A stretch of DNA of 64,000 nucleotides from Bacillota bacterium (GTDB taxonomy: Bacteria > Bacillota > Clostridia > Oscillospirales > Acutalibacteraceae). This document shows positions 1 to 8,968 of this stretch, piece by piece. Each line of letters opens with the position of its first letter. The stretch's first letter is position 1. Location of the stretch: contig JAEWYE010000047.1 in NCBI GenBank assembly GCA_023458755.1, positions 1-64,000 on the forward strand, read 5' to 3'. The position numbers and the translations under genes were made by a program. Under the pieces are notes generated by a model. It was not told where the DNA came from. It saw only the letters and a program-made list of their open reading frames with translations, and made no database searches.

Positions 1-45
1 GTGGTTGGAACCTTTCTGAAACCATCTGGTGGTAGGAGTGATTAA
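1..45 (+). other. possible 3' tail of an upstream reading frame
   Basis: Frame 1 is open from the window edge to a TAA at 43-45 and would encode a 14-residue tail ending in GGRSD. It is too short to identify. It could equally be non-coding. Confidence 0.2.
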
Positions 46-129
46 CCAATCCACAGCATCCTTTACAGTGTAGCACAGCCCTTGGAGAGGGGCTTTAATA
101 ACTACTACTCTATAATACAAGGAGTACTT

Positions 130-840
130 ATGAAAAGTAGAAATTGGTTCTGGGGTGTGTTTTTCTTGTTGGCGGCGGTATTTGTAATCGCCTGTCAGGT
201 CGGTGCCTTTGTGAAGGTTGATTTTATCAGCATCGTAGCAACTGTGTTATTGGTTGCTTTGTTCATTCACAGTTTGATAAACCTCAATTACTTCGGCATA
301 TTTTTACCGGTGGCATTACTCTATATGATTTATCAAAAGCCTTTGGGTTTGATTGAAATTAACATATGGCTGCTGTTGGTAGCGGCTGTGTTTGCGAGTA
401 TCGGTTTCAGTTTCTTGTTCCATCCGCATCATCACGAATGGAAATGTTGTGTTTCCGGTGATGGTACTGAACGTTTTACGGATTCTACCGAAAACATTGA
501 TGACAACAACCCGTATGCCAAGGTTTCTTTTGGCTCTTCCAGTAAATATCTGCATGGTGATGCCCTAAGAGGCGGACAGTTCACAGTATCCTTTGGCGAA
601 TTGCAAGTGTATTTTGACCAGGCTCAGCTTAGCTCAGATGGGGCAGAAGTCTCCGTCGATTGCAGTTTTGGTGATATGAAGCTTTTCATTCCAAGACAAT
701 GGCAGATAATTGATAAAATCCGCACGAGCCTTGGCTCGGTAGAAAACCATGTCCGTTCGGCACAGCCGGATATGAACGCACCAAAACTGACATTAATCGG
801 AAATGTATCATTTGGCGATATTGAAATTCATTATATTTAA
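130..840 (+). CDS. LiaF-like membrane protein
   Basis: Predicted 236-residue membrane protein. The first ~100 residues hold about four hydrophobic segments. A His-rich patch follows (near residue 100). The soluble C-terminal half carries three repeats of a V-S-F-G-D/E type strand motif, typical of the LiaF / cell-wall-active-antibiotic response C-terminal domain. Family members sense or dampen cell-envelope stress signalling, usually beside a LiaRS two-component system. No such partner is present here, so the role is inferred from family only. The ATG at 130 is preferred over an upstream in-frame TTG at 82 because AAGGAG lies 5 nt before it. A rho-independent terminator follows. Confidence 0.7.
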   Translation: MKSRNWFWGVFFLLAAVFVIACQVGAFVKVDFISIVATVLLVALFIHSLINLNYFGIFLPVALLYMIYQKPLGLIEINIWLLLVAAVFASIGFSFLFHPHHHEWKCCVSGDGTERFTDSTENIDDNNPYAKVSFGSSSKYLHGDALRGGQFTVSFGELQVYFDQAQLSSDGAEVSVDCSFGDMKLFIPRQWQIIDKIRTSLGSVENHVRSAQPDMNAPKLTLIGNVSFGDIEIHYI

Positions 841-869
841 ATCATTTTGAGTCCAATATGATCTATAAA

Positions 870-914
870 GCAATCCCCGAAAATGGTTAAAAGCCAATTT
901 CGGGGATTGCTTTT
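870..914 (+). terminator. rho-independent terminator after the LiaF-like gene
   Basis: A 13-bp perfect stem (870-882 with 898-910) is followed by TTTTA. It ends the LiaF-like transcript before the WYL regulator gene. Confidence 0.85.
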
Positions 915-1011
915 ATGGTATTCTCTACAAATGGTTATTTCAAATTTGCAATAAATGTGATATTATAAATAAAAAGCAGCTATTCTTGTTTAAGATGGAA
1001 GGTCGGAATAC

Positions 1012-2022
1012 GTGGCAAATGTAGAAAAAACCAAGCAGAAATTGCTGATTTTGCTGGATGTTCTAATGAAATATACGGATGATGACCATCCGCTTTCAGC
1101 GGTGGAACTCTGCGAGCAGCTTACGCAACGGGGGATACCGATTGAGCGAAAGTCCATTTATCGCCATATTGATGTTCTGTTGGACTGCGGGTTTGAAATA
1201 CTCACTGCAAGGTCACCAAAACCGGGCTATTTTTTAGCTAAGCGCGATTTTGAACTTGCCGAGGTCCGCTTACTCATGGACGCTGTGCTGGCCGCGCCGT
1301 TTATTACGTCAAAAAAGACTTTGGAACTTACGGGCAAATTAAGAAACTTGTTAAGCTGTTACCAAGCGGAGGAAGTCTTAAAACAGGTTTATGTGGAACA
1401 ACGGGTAAAATTTGAAAACGAAGAAATTTATTATGTGATTGACGCGCTGAATTCCGCAATTTCAGACAACAAAAAAGTCTGCTTTTGTTATCATCACCGT
1501 ATCATTTCAGATAATCAGGTGCAGCCTGATACGGGCAGAGAGTTTATTATTAGTCCATATGCCCTGATATGGTCGAATGACAAATATTATCTTGCAGGCA
1601 ATTATGAGAAATATAATACCGTGGGGAACTATCGGCTCGACCGAATGAAGCATATTACTATTTTGGAGGAGGAAGCCCGTCCATTCAGCGAAGTGAGCGA
1701 TTACCGTGATTTTTTTGATGTATCGGATTATTTAAAAAAGTCATTTAATATGTACAATGGAGAGCAGGAGCAAATCGAACTTAGTTGCTCCAACAGCATT
1801 CTAGAAACGATTGCAGACCGGTTTGGCAGTGATCTTTCGTTTGTCTATCATGATGAAGAGCGTTTTTGTGTGCAGGCAAAAGTCTGCATAAGTGATGGGC
1901 TGATTGAGTGGCTCCTGCAATACGGAGATCGGATTATCGTTAAGAAGCCGGACAGTCTGCGTGAAAAATTAATAGAAAAAATCAAAGGATTACATGCGGC
2001 TTATCAAATTTCGTCCGATTGA
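1012..2022 (+). CDS. WYL-domain transcriptional regulator
   Basis: 336-residue DNA-binding regulator. The N-terminal ~70 residues form a winged helix-turn-helix of the HTH_11/DeoR type, containing ERKSIYRHID as the likely recognition helix. The middle carries a WYL-type ligand-binding domain (SPYALIWSNDKYYLAGN, then a YRLDRM motif). WYL regulators often bind nucleic acid or small ligands and control DNA-damage, defence or metabolic genes, but the target here cannot be told. The start is a GTG at 1012 with GGAAGGT upstream. It converges on mntP with only 4 nt between stop codons, so the two units are probably independent. Confidence 0.85.
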   Translation: MANVEKTKQKLLILLDVLMKYTDDDHPLSAVELCEQLTQRGIPIERKSIYRHIDVLLDCGFEILTARSPKPGYFLAKRDFELAEVRLLMDAVLAAPFITSKKTLELTGKLRNLLSCYQAEEVLKQVYVEQRVKFENEEIYYVIDALNSAISDNKKVCFCYHHRIISDNQVQPDTGREFIISPYALIWSNDKYYLAGNYEKYNTVGNYRLDRMKHITILEEEARPFSEVSDYRDFFDVSDYLKKSFNMYNGEQEQIELSCSNSILETIADRFGSDLSFVYHDEERFCVQAKVCISDGLIEWLLQYGDRIIVKKPDSLREKLIEKIKGLHAAYQISSD

Positions 2023-2026
2023 CTGG

Positions 2027-2620
2027 TTAGCCCTGTCCTAACAGCATATGGTCAATAAATATTTTGGCTCCGATTGCAATCAGAACAATGCCGCCTATAA
2101 TTTCTGCTTTTGAGGAGAATAAATCGCCGAATTTTTTGCCGAGATAAACTCCGATCATACATAACAAAAAAGTAATGAGTCCTATCATACTAACTGCAGT
2201 CACCATAAGAAGAACAGTGGTCGCTTTTACCGCGGATGGCAGAATTACACCGGTTGCCAAAGCATCTATACTGGTAGCAACGGAAAGCGTGAATAGGGTT
2301 TTATTGCTGATACCGTCCCGCACAACTTCAATGTTGCCATCTTTTGTCTTTTTATAGGATTCGATAAGCATTTGTATGCCAAGGTAGCCGAGCAGAATCA
2401 AAGCTATCCAATGATCTACGCTGTCAATAAAGCCTGCTCCGGCTTTTCCGATTAACCATCCGATAAATGGCATGAATGCCTGAAAAAGGCCAAAACTTAA
2501 CGCAAGTTTTACCGCAAACCACGGTGTGACCTTTCTGGTAACAGCACCATTTGTTAGGCTGACCGCGAATGCGTCCATAGAAAGGCCGATTGCTATACCA
2601 ATAAGGGAAACGTAATCCAT
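2027..2620 (-). CDS. mntP: manganese efflux pump MntP
   Basis: 197-residue polytopic membrane protein with two homologous halves of three helices each. It has the family signature GLSMDAFAVSL in the first helix and SIDALATGV in the second half, where the paired Asp residues line the ion path. MntP exports Mn2+ and protects against manganese overload. The start follows a GGAGGA site in the reverse orientation. In many bacteria mntP is controlled by a yybP-ykoY riboswitch or MntR. I could not recognise the riboswitch consensus upstream, but a 12-bp palindrome lies in the promoter region (2669-2680). Confidence 0.93.
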   Translation of the reverse strand: MDYVSLIGIAIGLSMDAFAVSLTNGAVTRKVTPWFAVKLALSFGLFQAFMPFIGWLIGKAGAGFIDSVDHWIALILLGYLGIQMLIESYKKTKDGNIEVVRDGISNKTLFTLSVATSIDALATGVILPSAVKATTVLLMVTAVSMIGLITFLLCMIGVYLGKKFGDLFSSKAEIIGGIVLIAIGAKIFIDHMLLGQG

Positions 2621-2668
2621 AATGGTTCCTCCAAATAATAATCTAAATCTATTATATAAAGTCTGCTA

Positions 2669-2680
2669 AAAAGCGCTTTT
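2669..2680. promoter_or_regulatory. 12-bp perfect palindrome in the mntP promoter region
   Basis: AAAAGCGCTTTT is a perfect dyad. On the - strand a TATAAT box lies at 2651-2656, which puts the palindrome over the -35 position of the mntP promoter. That is a typical operator position. The binding protein is unknown. Confidence 0.35.
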
Positions 2681-2859
2681 ATCTCTACTTTGCTGTTGTG
2701 CGCTCGCTGACTATAGAAAAATGATATACGAAATCAATTCTATATTAGATGCAGCGTTTTGAGCATTGCTTTTAATCATACTAATTTCTAACCCAAATGT
2801 CAATTTATTATAATATATATAAAGTTCAGCAGATATATTTTACGAAGTGAGGCGATCTT

Positions 2860-4362
2860 ATGCAAATCGGCAAATATATTATGGCTCTTGACCAAGGTAC
2901 CACCAGTTCACGTGCCATATTGTTTAACTCATATGGCGCGATTATCGGCAAAGGACAAAAAGAATTTAAGCAGTATTACCCGCAGCCAGGCTACGTGGAG
3001 CATGATCCTGTTGAAATTCTGGAAACACAGCTTTATGCAATGCGTGAGGCAATGCGTACCTCCAATATTTCATCCAATGAAATCGCGGCGATTGGAATTA
3101 CCAATCAGCGTGAAACGACGGTTGCGTGGGATAGCTTAACCGGTGTGCCGATTTGTAATGCAATTGTCTGGCAGTGCAGACGTACTGCTCCGGAGTGCGA
3201 GCGCTTAAAGGAAACCGGATGGGGAGAATACATACACGATACGACCGGACTTTTGATTGACGCATATTTTTCCGGGACAAAAATGAAATGGATTCTGGAT
3301 CATGTACCCGAAGCAAAAAAACTTGCGAATGCTGGCAGACTGCGTTTTGGCACCATTGACACATGGCTGATTTATTCGTTAACAGATGGCCAGACTTATG
3401 CGACAGATGTGACGAACGCATCCAGAACCATGCTGTTTGATATTCACAAATTGGATTGGGACGAAAAGCTTCTTTCCGAATTGCAGATTCCGCGAAGCAC
3501 TCTGCCGCAGGTGGTTCAATCCAGCGGAGTGGTCGGCATGTGCCAAAGCACCGTACTCGGTACGGATATTCCAATTGCGGGCATAGCAGGAGATCAGCAC
3601 GCCGCTTTGTTCGGCCAATGCTGCTTTGACCCGGGAATGGCGAAGAATACCTATGGCACGGGATGTTTTATCCTTATGAACACGGGGGATAAGCCGGTAA
3701 AATCAAATAAAGGGTTGTTGACGACCGTTGGATGGAGCATCAATCAGAAAGTAACCTACGCGTTGGAAGGCAGTGCTTTTCACGCCGGTTCCGCAATCAA
3801 CTGGCTGCGGGACGGATTGAAAATTATCAATGAGCCGCACGATGCCGATTTACTGGCGGAAAGCGTGGAAGACAGCGGCGGCGTGTATTTCGTTCCGGCA
3901 TTTACCGGCCTTGGTGCGCCCTATTGGGATATGTACGCACGCGGAATTACCATAGGCATCACACGCGGAACAACAAACGCGCACATTGCCCGCGCTGCAC
4001 TGGAAAGCATCGCGTTTGAGAGCTATGATCTTTTTCAAACTATGGCAAGCGAGTCCTCCATGCCAATCAAAGAACTGCGCGTGGATGGCGGTGTAAGCAA
4101 AAGCCGATTTCTCATGCAATTTCAGTCTGACCTGCTGCAGCACAAGGTATGCCGTCCTGCTTGTTTGGAAACGACCGCGCTTGGCGCCGCAATGCTTGCA
4201 GGTCTGGCGGTTGGCGTGTGGGACAGTATGGAAGAACTGCAAAGCCTTTGGAAAAGTCAAACAGAGTTCAGTCCGAACGTTCAGCCAGAGACCATACAGA
4301 AAGCGGTATCCAAATGGCATAGAGCAGTAACGTGCTGCTTAAATTGGGAAAAAGAAAATTAA
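2860..4362 (+). CDS. glpK: glycerol kinase
   Basis: 500-residue FGGY-family kinase that phosphorylates glycerol to sn-glycerol-3-phosphate with ATP. It has the N-terminal phosphate-binding motif DQGTTSSR, the substrate region with ITNQRETT, the AGDQHAALFGQ motif and the C-terminal nucleotide-binding signature VDGGVSKSRFLMQFQSD. Length is normal for the family. The ATG at 2860 has a GAGG-type site (GTGAGG) 8 nt upstream. No glpF or glpD is adjacent, so it appears to be a single-gene unit closed by its own terminator. The product feeds glycerolipid synthesis, for which plsY lies elsewhere in this window. Confidence 0.96.
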   Translation: MQIGKYIMALDQGTTSSRAILFNSYGAIIGKGQKEFKQYYPQPGYVEHDPVEILETQLYAMREAMRTSNISSNEIAAIGITNQRETTVAWDSLTGVPICNAIVWQCRRTAPECERLKETGWGEYIHDTTGLLIDAYFSGTKMKWILDHVPEAKKLANAGRLRFGTIDTWLIYSLTDGQTYATDVTNASRTMLFDIHKLDWDEKLLSELQIPRSTLPQVVQSSGVVGMCQSTVLGTDIPIAGIAGDQHAALFGQCCFDPGMAKNTYGTGCFILMNTGDKPVKSNKGLLTTVGWSINQKVTYALEGSAFHAGSAINWLRDGLKIINEPHDADLLAESVEDSGGVYFVPAFTGLGAPYWDMYARGITIGITRGTTNAHIARAALESIAFESYDLFQTMASESSMPIKELRVDGGVSKSRFLMQFQSDLLQHKVCRPACLETTALGAAMLAGLAVGVWDSMEELQSLWKSQTEFSPNVQPETIQKAVSKWHRAVTCCLNWEKEN

Positions 4363-4369
4363 TACGAAG

Positions 4370-4407
4370 CAGCAGCGTTTCGCGATTTTGAGACGCTGCT
4401 GTTTTTT
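4370..4407 (+). terminator. rho-independent terminator after glpK
   Basis: The stem CAGCAGCGT / ACGCTGCTG (4370-4378 and 4393-4401) is followed by TTTTTT. Confidence 0.85.
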
Positions 4408-4418
4408 ATGAATGGGAG

Positions 4419-4500
4419 TTGTAGTACAAAAGAAATCTTTTGTATAATTTTATCCTAACAAATCACACAAGAGGCCAATTTCCTTTTCTTTGATTGGCCT
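4419..4500 (+). other. possible short transcript: promoter-like site and hairpin in the glpK-hisH gap
   Basis: The 320-nt stretch between glpK and hisH holds no gene. After the glpK terminator there is a TTGTAG / 18 nt / TATAAT promoter-like pair (4419-4448). Its spacer contains a 7-bp hairpin (4426-4443). An 8-bp GC-containing hairpin follows at 4472-4500 (AGGCCAAT with ATTGGCCT). This could be a small RNA or chance; no T-tract follows immediately. Confidence 0.2.
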
Positions 4501-4546
4501 GAGGAGTTAATTTTTGCAGTTTTTTATGCATCCTATTATTTTTGCT

Positions 4547-4575
4547 TTGCCAATGCCTTATAAAAATGTTAAAAT
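4547..4575 (+). promoter_or_regulatory. sigma-A promoter for hisH-hisF
   Basis: TTGCCA (4547-4552) and TAAAAT (4570-4575) are separated by exactly 17 nt. It lies about 107 nt upstream of the hisH start. Confidence 0.65.
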
Positions 4576-4682
4576 AATTACATAGAAAAGTATGAAACTA
4601 TTCCTTGAAAATTAAAGTTTAGAGTGCCGCTTTAAGTAAGTTTTGACGGTAGAAAATTTTTGGCGGTAGAATGGGGCTTAAA

Positions 4683-5291
4683 ATGATTGCTGTAATCGAT
4701 TATGGTGCGGGAAATTTGCAAAGTGTAGTAAAAGCATTTAATTTTATCGGAAGCGATATCTTTATTACCGGAGACAAACAAAAATTGATGGCAGCGGACG
4801 CTGCTGTTTTGCCCGGTGTCGGTTCATTCGGTGACGCGATGAACTGTCTGAAAGAATCCCGTTTGGTGGATCCGGTCATTGATTTTATTAAAACCGGAAA
4901 ACCGTTTTTAGGAATATGCCTTGGCTTGCAGCTATTATTTGAAGAAAGCGAAGAATGTCCGGACGTATCTGGATTAGGAGTATTAAAGGGTAAAATCTGC
5001 AAAATTCCGGCAGAGTCTGGCCTGAAAATTCCTCATATCGGCTGGAATTCGCTAAATCTTCAGCAGGATGATGGCTTGTTTCAAGGTCTGGAACCAAATC
5101 CATATGTCTATTTTGTACATTCCTATTATTTAAAAGCGCAGGAAAGAGAAATCGTTTCTTCTACGGCTTCTTATGGCGTTACAATTGATGCTTCCGTACG
5201 GAAAGGGAATGTTTTTGCCACACAGTTTCACCCTGAAAAAAGCGGAGAGACCGGATTAAAAATGCTCCGGAATTTTGTTTCACTTATATAA
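4683..5291 (+). CDS. hisH: imidazole glycerol phosphate synthase, glutaminase subunit HisH
   Basis: 202-residue class-I glutamine amidotransferase that releases ammonia from glutamine for HisF in histidine biosynthesis. It starts with the typical IDYGAGN motif. It has the nucleophile elbow GICLGLQLL with catalytic Cys and a C-terminal FHPEKSG with the catalytic His and Glu. The ATG at 4683 fits the family better than the one at 4671, and a GGGG stretch precedes it. hisF follows after 54 nt. The other his genes are not in this window. Confidence 0.94.
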   Translation: MIAVIDYGAGNLQSVVKAFNFIGSDIFITGDKQKLMAADAAVLPGVGSFGDAMNCLKESRLVDPVIDFIKTGKPFLGICLGLQLLFEESEECPDVSGLGVLKGKICKIPAESGLKIPHIGWNSLNLQQDDGLFQGLEPNPYVYFVHSYYLKAQEREIVSSTASYGVTIDASVRKGNVFATQFHPEKSGETGLKMLRNFVSLI

Positions 5292-5345
5292 AGTGTAAAT
5301 GAATCCTGATTGACGTTGATGAGACTTTTGAAAGGTGGAATTCCC

Positions 5346-6104
5346 ATGTATGCAAAACGAATCATTCCATGTTTGGATGTAAATAATGGCCGGGTTGTGA
5401 AAGGTACAAGCTTTGTAAACCTGCGGGACGCGGGAGATCCGGTGGAGGCTGCCATTGAATATGATAAGCAGGGAGCGGACGAGCTTGTATTGCTTGATAT
5501 TACAGCGTCTGCTGAAGCACGCGGAACGATTTTGAATATTGTAAGCGAAGTTGCCAATCATATTTTTATTCCGTTTACCGTTGGCGGCGGTATTCGAACG
5601 GTTGATGATTTTACCGCGCTGCTCCGTGCCGGAGCGGATAAAGTATCCGTCAATTCAGCCGCACTGAAACGGCCGGAGCTTATCCGTGAAGCGGCAACCA
5701 AGTTTGGCAGTCAGTGTGTGGTTTGCGCGATCGACGCTAAACGAAGAACAGACGAAGGCTGGACAGTTTATTTAAACGGCGGCCGCGTGGATACCGGTAA
5801 AGATGCGGTGCAATGGGCAATGGAGGCCGAACGTCTCGGCGCGGGTGAAATTCTTCTCACCAGCATGGATTGTGACGGTGTGAAGAACGGGTACGATCTG
5901 GAACTGACAAAAGCCATTTCTGAAAATGTCGGGATTCCTGTCATTGCATCCGGCGGCGCGGGCAAGCTGGAACATTTTTACGATGCGTTTACAGCAGGCA
6001 AAGCAGACGCTGTTTTGGCTGCGTCTTTATTCCATTTCGGCGAGATAACCATTCCACAGCTAAAAGAATATCTTTCACAGAAAGGTATCCCGGTCAGACG
6101 CTGA
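5346..6104 (+). CDS. hisF: imidazole glycerol phosphate synthase, cyclase subunit HisF
   Basis: 252-residue TIM-barrel cyclase that uses ammonia from HisH to convert PRFAR into imidazole glycerol phosphate and AICAR. The catalytic aspartates are visible in [14 protein letters not shown] at the N-terminus and [13 protein letters not shown] in the C-terminal half. Phosphate-binding loops GGGIRT and ASGGAG are present. The start at 5346 ([11 protein letters not shown]) matches the family; AAAGGTGG lies upstream. It is likely co-transcribed with hisH. An imperfect palindrome separates it from the next gene. Confidence 0.96.
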   Translation: MYAKRIIPCLDVNNGRVVKGTSFVNLRDAGDPVEAAIEYDKQGADELVLLDITASAEARGTILNIVSEVANHIFIPFTVGGGIRTVDDFTALLRAGADKVSVNSAALKRPELIREAATKFGSQCVVCAIDAKRRTDEGWTVYLNGGRVDTGKDAVQWAMEAERLGAGEILLTSMDCDGVKNGYDLELTKAISENVGIPVIASGGAGKLEHFYDAFTAGKADAVLAASLFHFGEITIPQLKEYLSQKGIPVRR

Positions 6105-6129
6105 ATAGAACCGACATCTCCTGCATAAG

Positions 6130-6211
6130 AATTATCACGAGATATATAACTGACATGAACAATCAGGCAACACGCTTTGCGTTTTCGTCAGTCATATAAG
6201 AAATGATAATT
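6130..6211 (+). promoter_or_regulatory. 82-nt imperfect palindrome upstream of a D,D-carboxypeptidase gene
   Basis: Outer arms AATTATCA (6130-6137) and TGATAATT (6204-6211) are perfect complements. Inner arms 6143-6154 and 6187-6198 pair at 11 of 12 positions. The two stems are joined by a symmetric 5x5 internal loop. The element ends just before the ribosome binding site of the next gene. It could be an mRNA control structure, a large operator, or a remnant of a small non-autonomous element. Confidence 0.5.
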
Positions 6212-6225
6212 GTGGAGGTGTTGGT

Positions 6226-7365
6226 ATGAAGTTAAAAAAACGGATAGTATCCATCTCTTTAGCGGTATTCATGGTTGTTACAATTCCACTGCAGACCGGC
6301 GCAATTTCCGATAACGAAGTGAAAGCGCCGTCCGCAATTTTAATGGAAGCAAACACAGGGAAAATTTTGTATGAAAAAAATTCTCATGAAAAGCGCCCCT
6401 GTGCATCCATAACTAAAGTAATGACGCTCCTTCTGGTTATGGAAGCGCTTGATTCCGGAAAAATATCCTTGAAAGATATAGTAACAACCAGTGCGCACGC
6501 GGCCTCTATGGGTGGCTCCGACATATGGCTCAAAGAGGGGGAGACCATGTCGGTAGACGACTTGTTAAAGGCAACAGTAATTATGAGTGCAAATGACGCG
6601 GCGGTTGCGCTCGCGGAATATGTTGCGGGTACGGAAGATGACTTTATCCAATTGATGAACCAAAAAGCTGCAAAATTAGGAATGAAGGATACCACATTTA
6701 AGAACTGCAACGGCCTTGATGAAGACGGTCATCTAACTTCGGCCTACGATGTGGCTATTATGTCTGCTGAATTAATGAAACATAAAAAAATATTTGATTA
6801 TACCAAAACCAGAATTGATTATGTTCGCGGTGGAAAAACGCAGCTTGTTAATTCAAATAAATTAATCCAGAGCTATAAAGGAATTACCGGATTAAAAACC
6901 GGTACGACCGGTAAGGCTGGCAGTTGTGTAAGCGCCACCGCAGAGCGTAACAATGTCAGCTTAATTGCGGTTGTTTTGGGTTGCTCCAACACAAAAGAGC
7001 GTTTTTCATCCGCGGCGGCACTCTTAGATTACGGTTTCGCAAATTGGTCAATGGCCGCTCCTCAGGAACCGAAGCTTTCTTCGGTAAAGGTGACAAACGG
7101 TATAAATGATACAGTTGAACCGGTGGCAGCGGCAAGCGGTAACCTGTTGGTTCCAAAAGGCAAAGAAAAAGAAGTAAAAAGCACGGTTACGCTGAGCGAA
7201 ACATTGGAAGCTCCGGTCGAAAAAGGGCAGATTATTGGAAAAATAACTTATAAACTTGGCGATGAAACCCTGAAGGAATGCAATATTTGTGCAAAAACGT
7301 CCGTGTCAAAGATTGATTTTTCCGCTGTATACAAAATATTATTGCAGTATGTTTTTCATTTTTAA
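6226..7365 (+). CDS. D-alanyl-D-alanine carboxypeptidase (serine-type, DacF/DacA class)
   Basis: 379-residue secreted penicillin-binding protein that trims the terminal D-Ala from peptidoglycan stem peptides. A signal peptide spans about residues 1-27. The active-site set is complete: S61-x-x-K64 (SITK), S121-A-N123 and K224-T-G226. The C-terminal ~100 residues form the usual beta-rich PBP5 C-terminal domain. The ATG at 6226 has TGGAGG upstream. It stands alone between hisF and pgi and is paralogous to the gene at 20377. Which copy is sporulation-specific cannot be decided from sequence alone. Confidence 0.92.
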   Translation: MKLKKRIVSISLAVFMVVTIPLQTGAISDNEVKAPSAILMEANTGKILYEKNSHEKRPCASITKVMTLLLVMEALDSGKISLKDIVTTSAHAASMGGSDIWLKEGETMSVDDLLKATVIMSANDAAVALAEYVAGTEDDFIQLMNQKAAKLGMKDTTFKNCNGLDEDGHLTSAYDVAIMSAELMKHKKIFDYTKTRIDYVRGGKTQLVNSNKLIQSYKGITGLKTGTTGKAGSCVSATAERNNVSLIAVVLGCSNTKERFSSAAALLDYGFANWSMAAPQEPKLSSVKVTNGINDTVEPVAAASGNLLVPKGKEKEVKSTVTLSETLEAPVEKGQIIGKITYKLGDETLKECNICAKTSVSKIDFSAVYKILLQYVFHF

Positions 7366-7406
7366 AATATAAATTTTAAATAATTTATAAAATATAGCGG
7401 TCCGCC

Positions 7407-7435
7407 TTGCAAATGTTGCTGATATATTGTAGAAT
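7407..7435 (+). promoter_or_regulatory. sigma-A promoter for pgi
   Basis: TTGCAA (7407-7412), a 17-nt spacer and TAGAAT (7430-7435) lie 37 nt before the pgi start. Confidence 0.65.
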
Positions 7436-7472
7436 ATGTATATAAAACCACAACATTTTAGGAGGCAGCAGG

Positions 7473-8813
7473 ATGTCTATTAAAGTCGATTCTCAGCATC
7501 TGTCTAAATTTATTAATCAGAATGAGTATAAAGGCATAGCGCCGCAGGTTAAACTGGCACATGAAATGCTTCATTCCGGTAAAGGCTTAGGTAATGATTT
7601 TATTGGCTGGGTGAATTTACCGACAGACTATGACAAAGAAGAGTTTGCGCGTATTAAGAAGGCCGCAAATAAAATTAAATCCGACACAGATGTGTTCATT
7701 GTAATCGGTATCGGCGGTTCTTATTTAGGGGCCCGTGCTGCAATTGAGTTTTTGAAATCCAACAATTACAATGCTATGAAAAAGGATACGCCTGATATCT
7801 ACTTTACAGGCAACAGCATCAGTTCCAGTGCGTTAAGCGAATTAATCGCAATCTGTGAGGGAAAAGATGTTTCCATTAATATGATTTCAAAATCCGGCAC
7901 GACAACGGAGCCTGCTATTGCTTTTCGCGTGTTCCGTGAACTGCTGGAAAAGAAATACGGCAAAGAAGAGGCCCGCAAACGTATTTATTGTACAACTGAT
8001 AAAGCGCGTGGAACATTAAAGCAGCTTGCCACAAAAGAAGGCTATGAGTCCTTTGTTGTTCCGGACGATGTCGGCGGCAGATATTCCGTTCTCACCGCTG
8101 TCGGACTTTTGCCGATTGCTGTTAGTGGCGCTGATATTGATGCTTTAATGGCAGGCGCGGCTCAGGCACAAAAAGAATTCGATAATCCGGACTTGGATAC
8201 CAACGAGTGCTATAAATATGCGGCTATCCGCAATATTCTTTACCGTAAGGGCAAAGAAATCGAAGTTCTGGTCAGTTACGAGCCTTGCTACACCTTAATG
8301 TGCGAATGGTGGAAACAGCTTTTTGGTGAGAGTGAAGGAAAAGACAACAAAGGGCTTTTCCCAGCGTCCGTTGTTTTCTCTACAGACCTCCATTCGATGG
8401 GACAGTATATTCAGGATGGCAGACGTTCTTTATTTGAAACCGTTGTCCTGTTTGATAAAGCAAAGCAAGATATTTTCATCGGCAATGATCCTGAAAATGT
8501 GGATGGACTTAACTTCCTGGAAGGTAAATCCATGGCATACATCAACCAAAAAGCATTTGAAGGAACCGTGCTTGCACATACCGACGGCGGAGTGCCAAAT
8601 ATAGTTCTGCATGCTCCTGATTTTTCAGAGCAAACACTTGGTCAAATCATTTACTTCTTTGAAAAGGCCTGCGCGATTTCCGGTTATATGTTGGGCGTGA
8701 ATCCGTTTGACCAGCCTGGCGTAGAAAGCTATAAAAAGAACATGTTTGCGCTGCTGGGCAAACCGGGTTATGAATCTGAAAAAGATGCCTTGGAAGCAAG
8801 ACTAAAGAAGTAA
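7473..8813 (+). CDS. pgi: glucose-6-phosphate isomerase
   Basis: 446-residue cytoplasmic enzyme interconverting glucose-6-phosphate and fructose-6-phosphate in glycolysis. It is the shorter bacterial form typical of Firmicutes. Visible motifs are the sugar-phosphate binding [10 protein letters not shown] near residue 78, the phosphate-binding [10 protein letters not shown], and [14 protein letters not shown] near the middle. The ATG at 7473 follows AGGAGG. It is a single-gene unit with its own promoter. The 155-nt gap to the next gene holds no feature I can support. Confidence 0.96.
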   Translation: MSIKVDSQHLSKFINQNEYKGIAPQVKLAHEMLHSGKGLGNDFIGWVNLPTDYDKEEFARIKKAANKIKSDTDVFIVIGIGGSYLGARAAIEFLKSNNYNAMKKDTPDIYFTGNSISSSALSELIAICEGKDVSINMISKSGTTTEPAIAFRVFRELLEKKYGKEEARKRIYCTTDKARGTLKQLATKEGYESFVVPDDVGGRYSVLTAVGLLPIAVSGADIDALMAGAAQAQKEFDNPDLDTNECYKYAAIRNILYRKGKEIEVLVSYEPCYTLMCEWWKQLFGESEGKDNKGLFPASVVFSTDLHSMGQYIQDGRRSLFETVVLFDKAKQDIFIGNDPENVDGLNFLEGKSMAYINQKAFEGTVLAHTDGGVPNIVLHAPDFSEQTLGQIIYFFEKACAISGYMLGVNPFDQPGVESYKKNMFALLGKPGYESEKDALEARLKK

Positions 8814-8968
8814 ACGAACAAAGTGGCCACCGCACCGGCGGAATTATACGGCTTCACCAAAACTTTCATTTGTTTTGATCTAAGCAAAATATGCAGTTTA
8901 TATCGACTGAAGCAAACGATGTTTGAAGTGAATTCGTATTATATAAAAAATATAGGAGGAGTTTTATT

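Noticed and set aside
111..116. TATAAT just before the LiaF-like gene as its -10 box
   Set aside because: It lies directly upstream of the ribosome binding site, leaving no room for a leader, and no -35 occurs at proper spacing.
2621..2859. Possible yybP-ykoY manganese riboswitch upstream of mntP
   Set aside because: I could not find the conserved loop segments of that riboswitch on the - strand; only a promoter-like site and a palindrome are visible.
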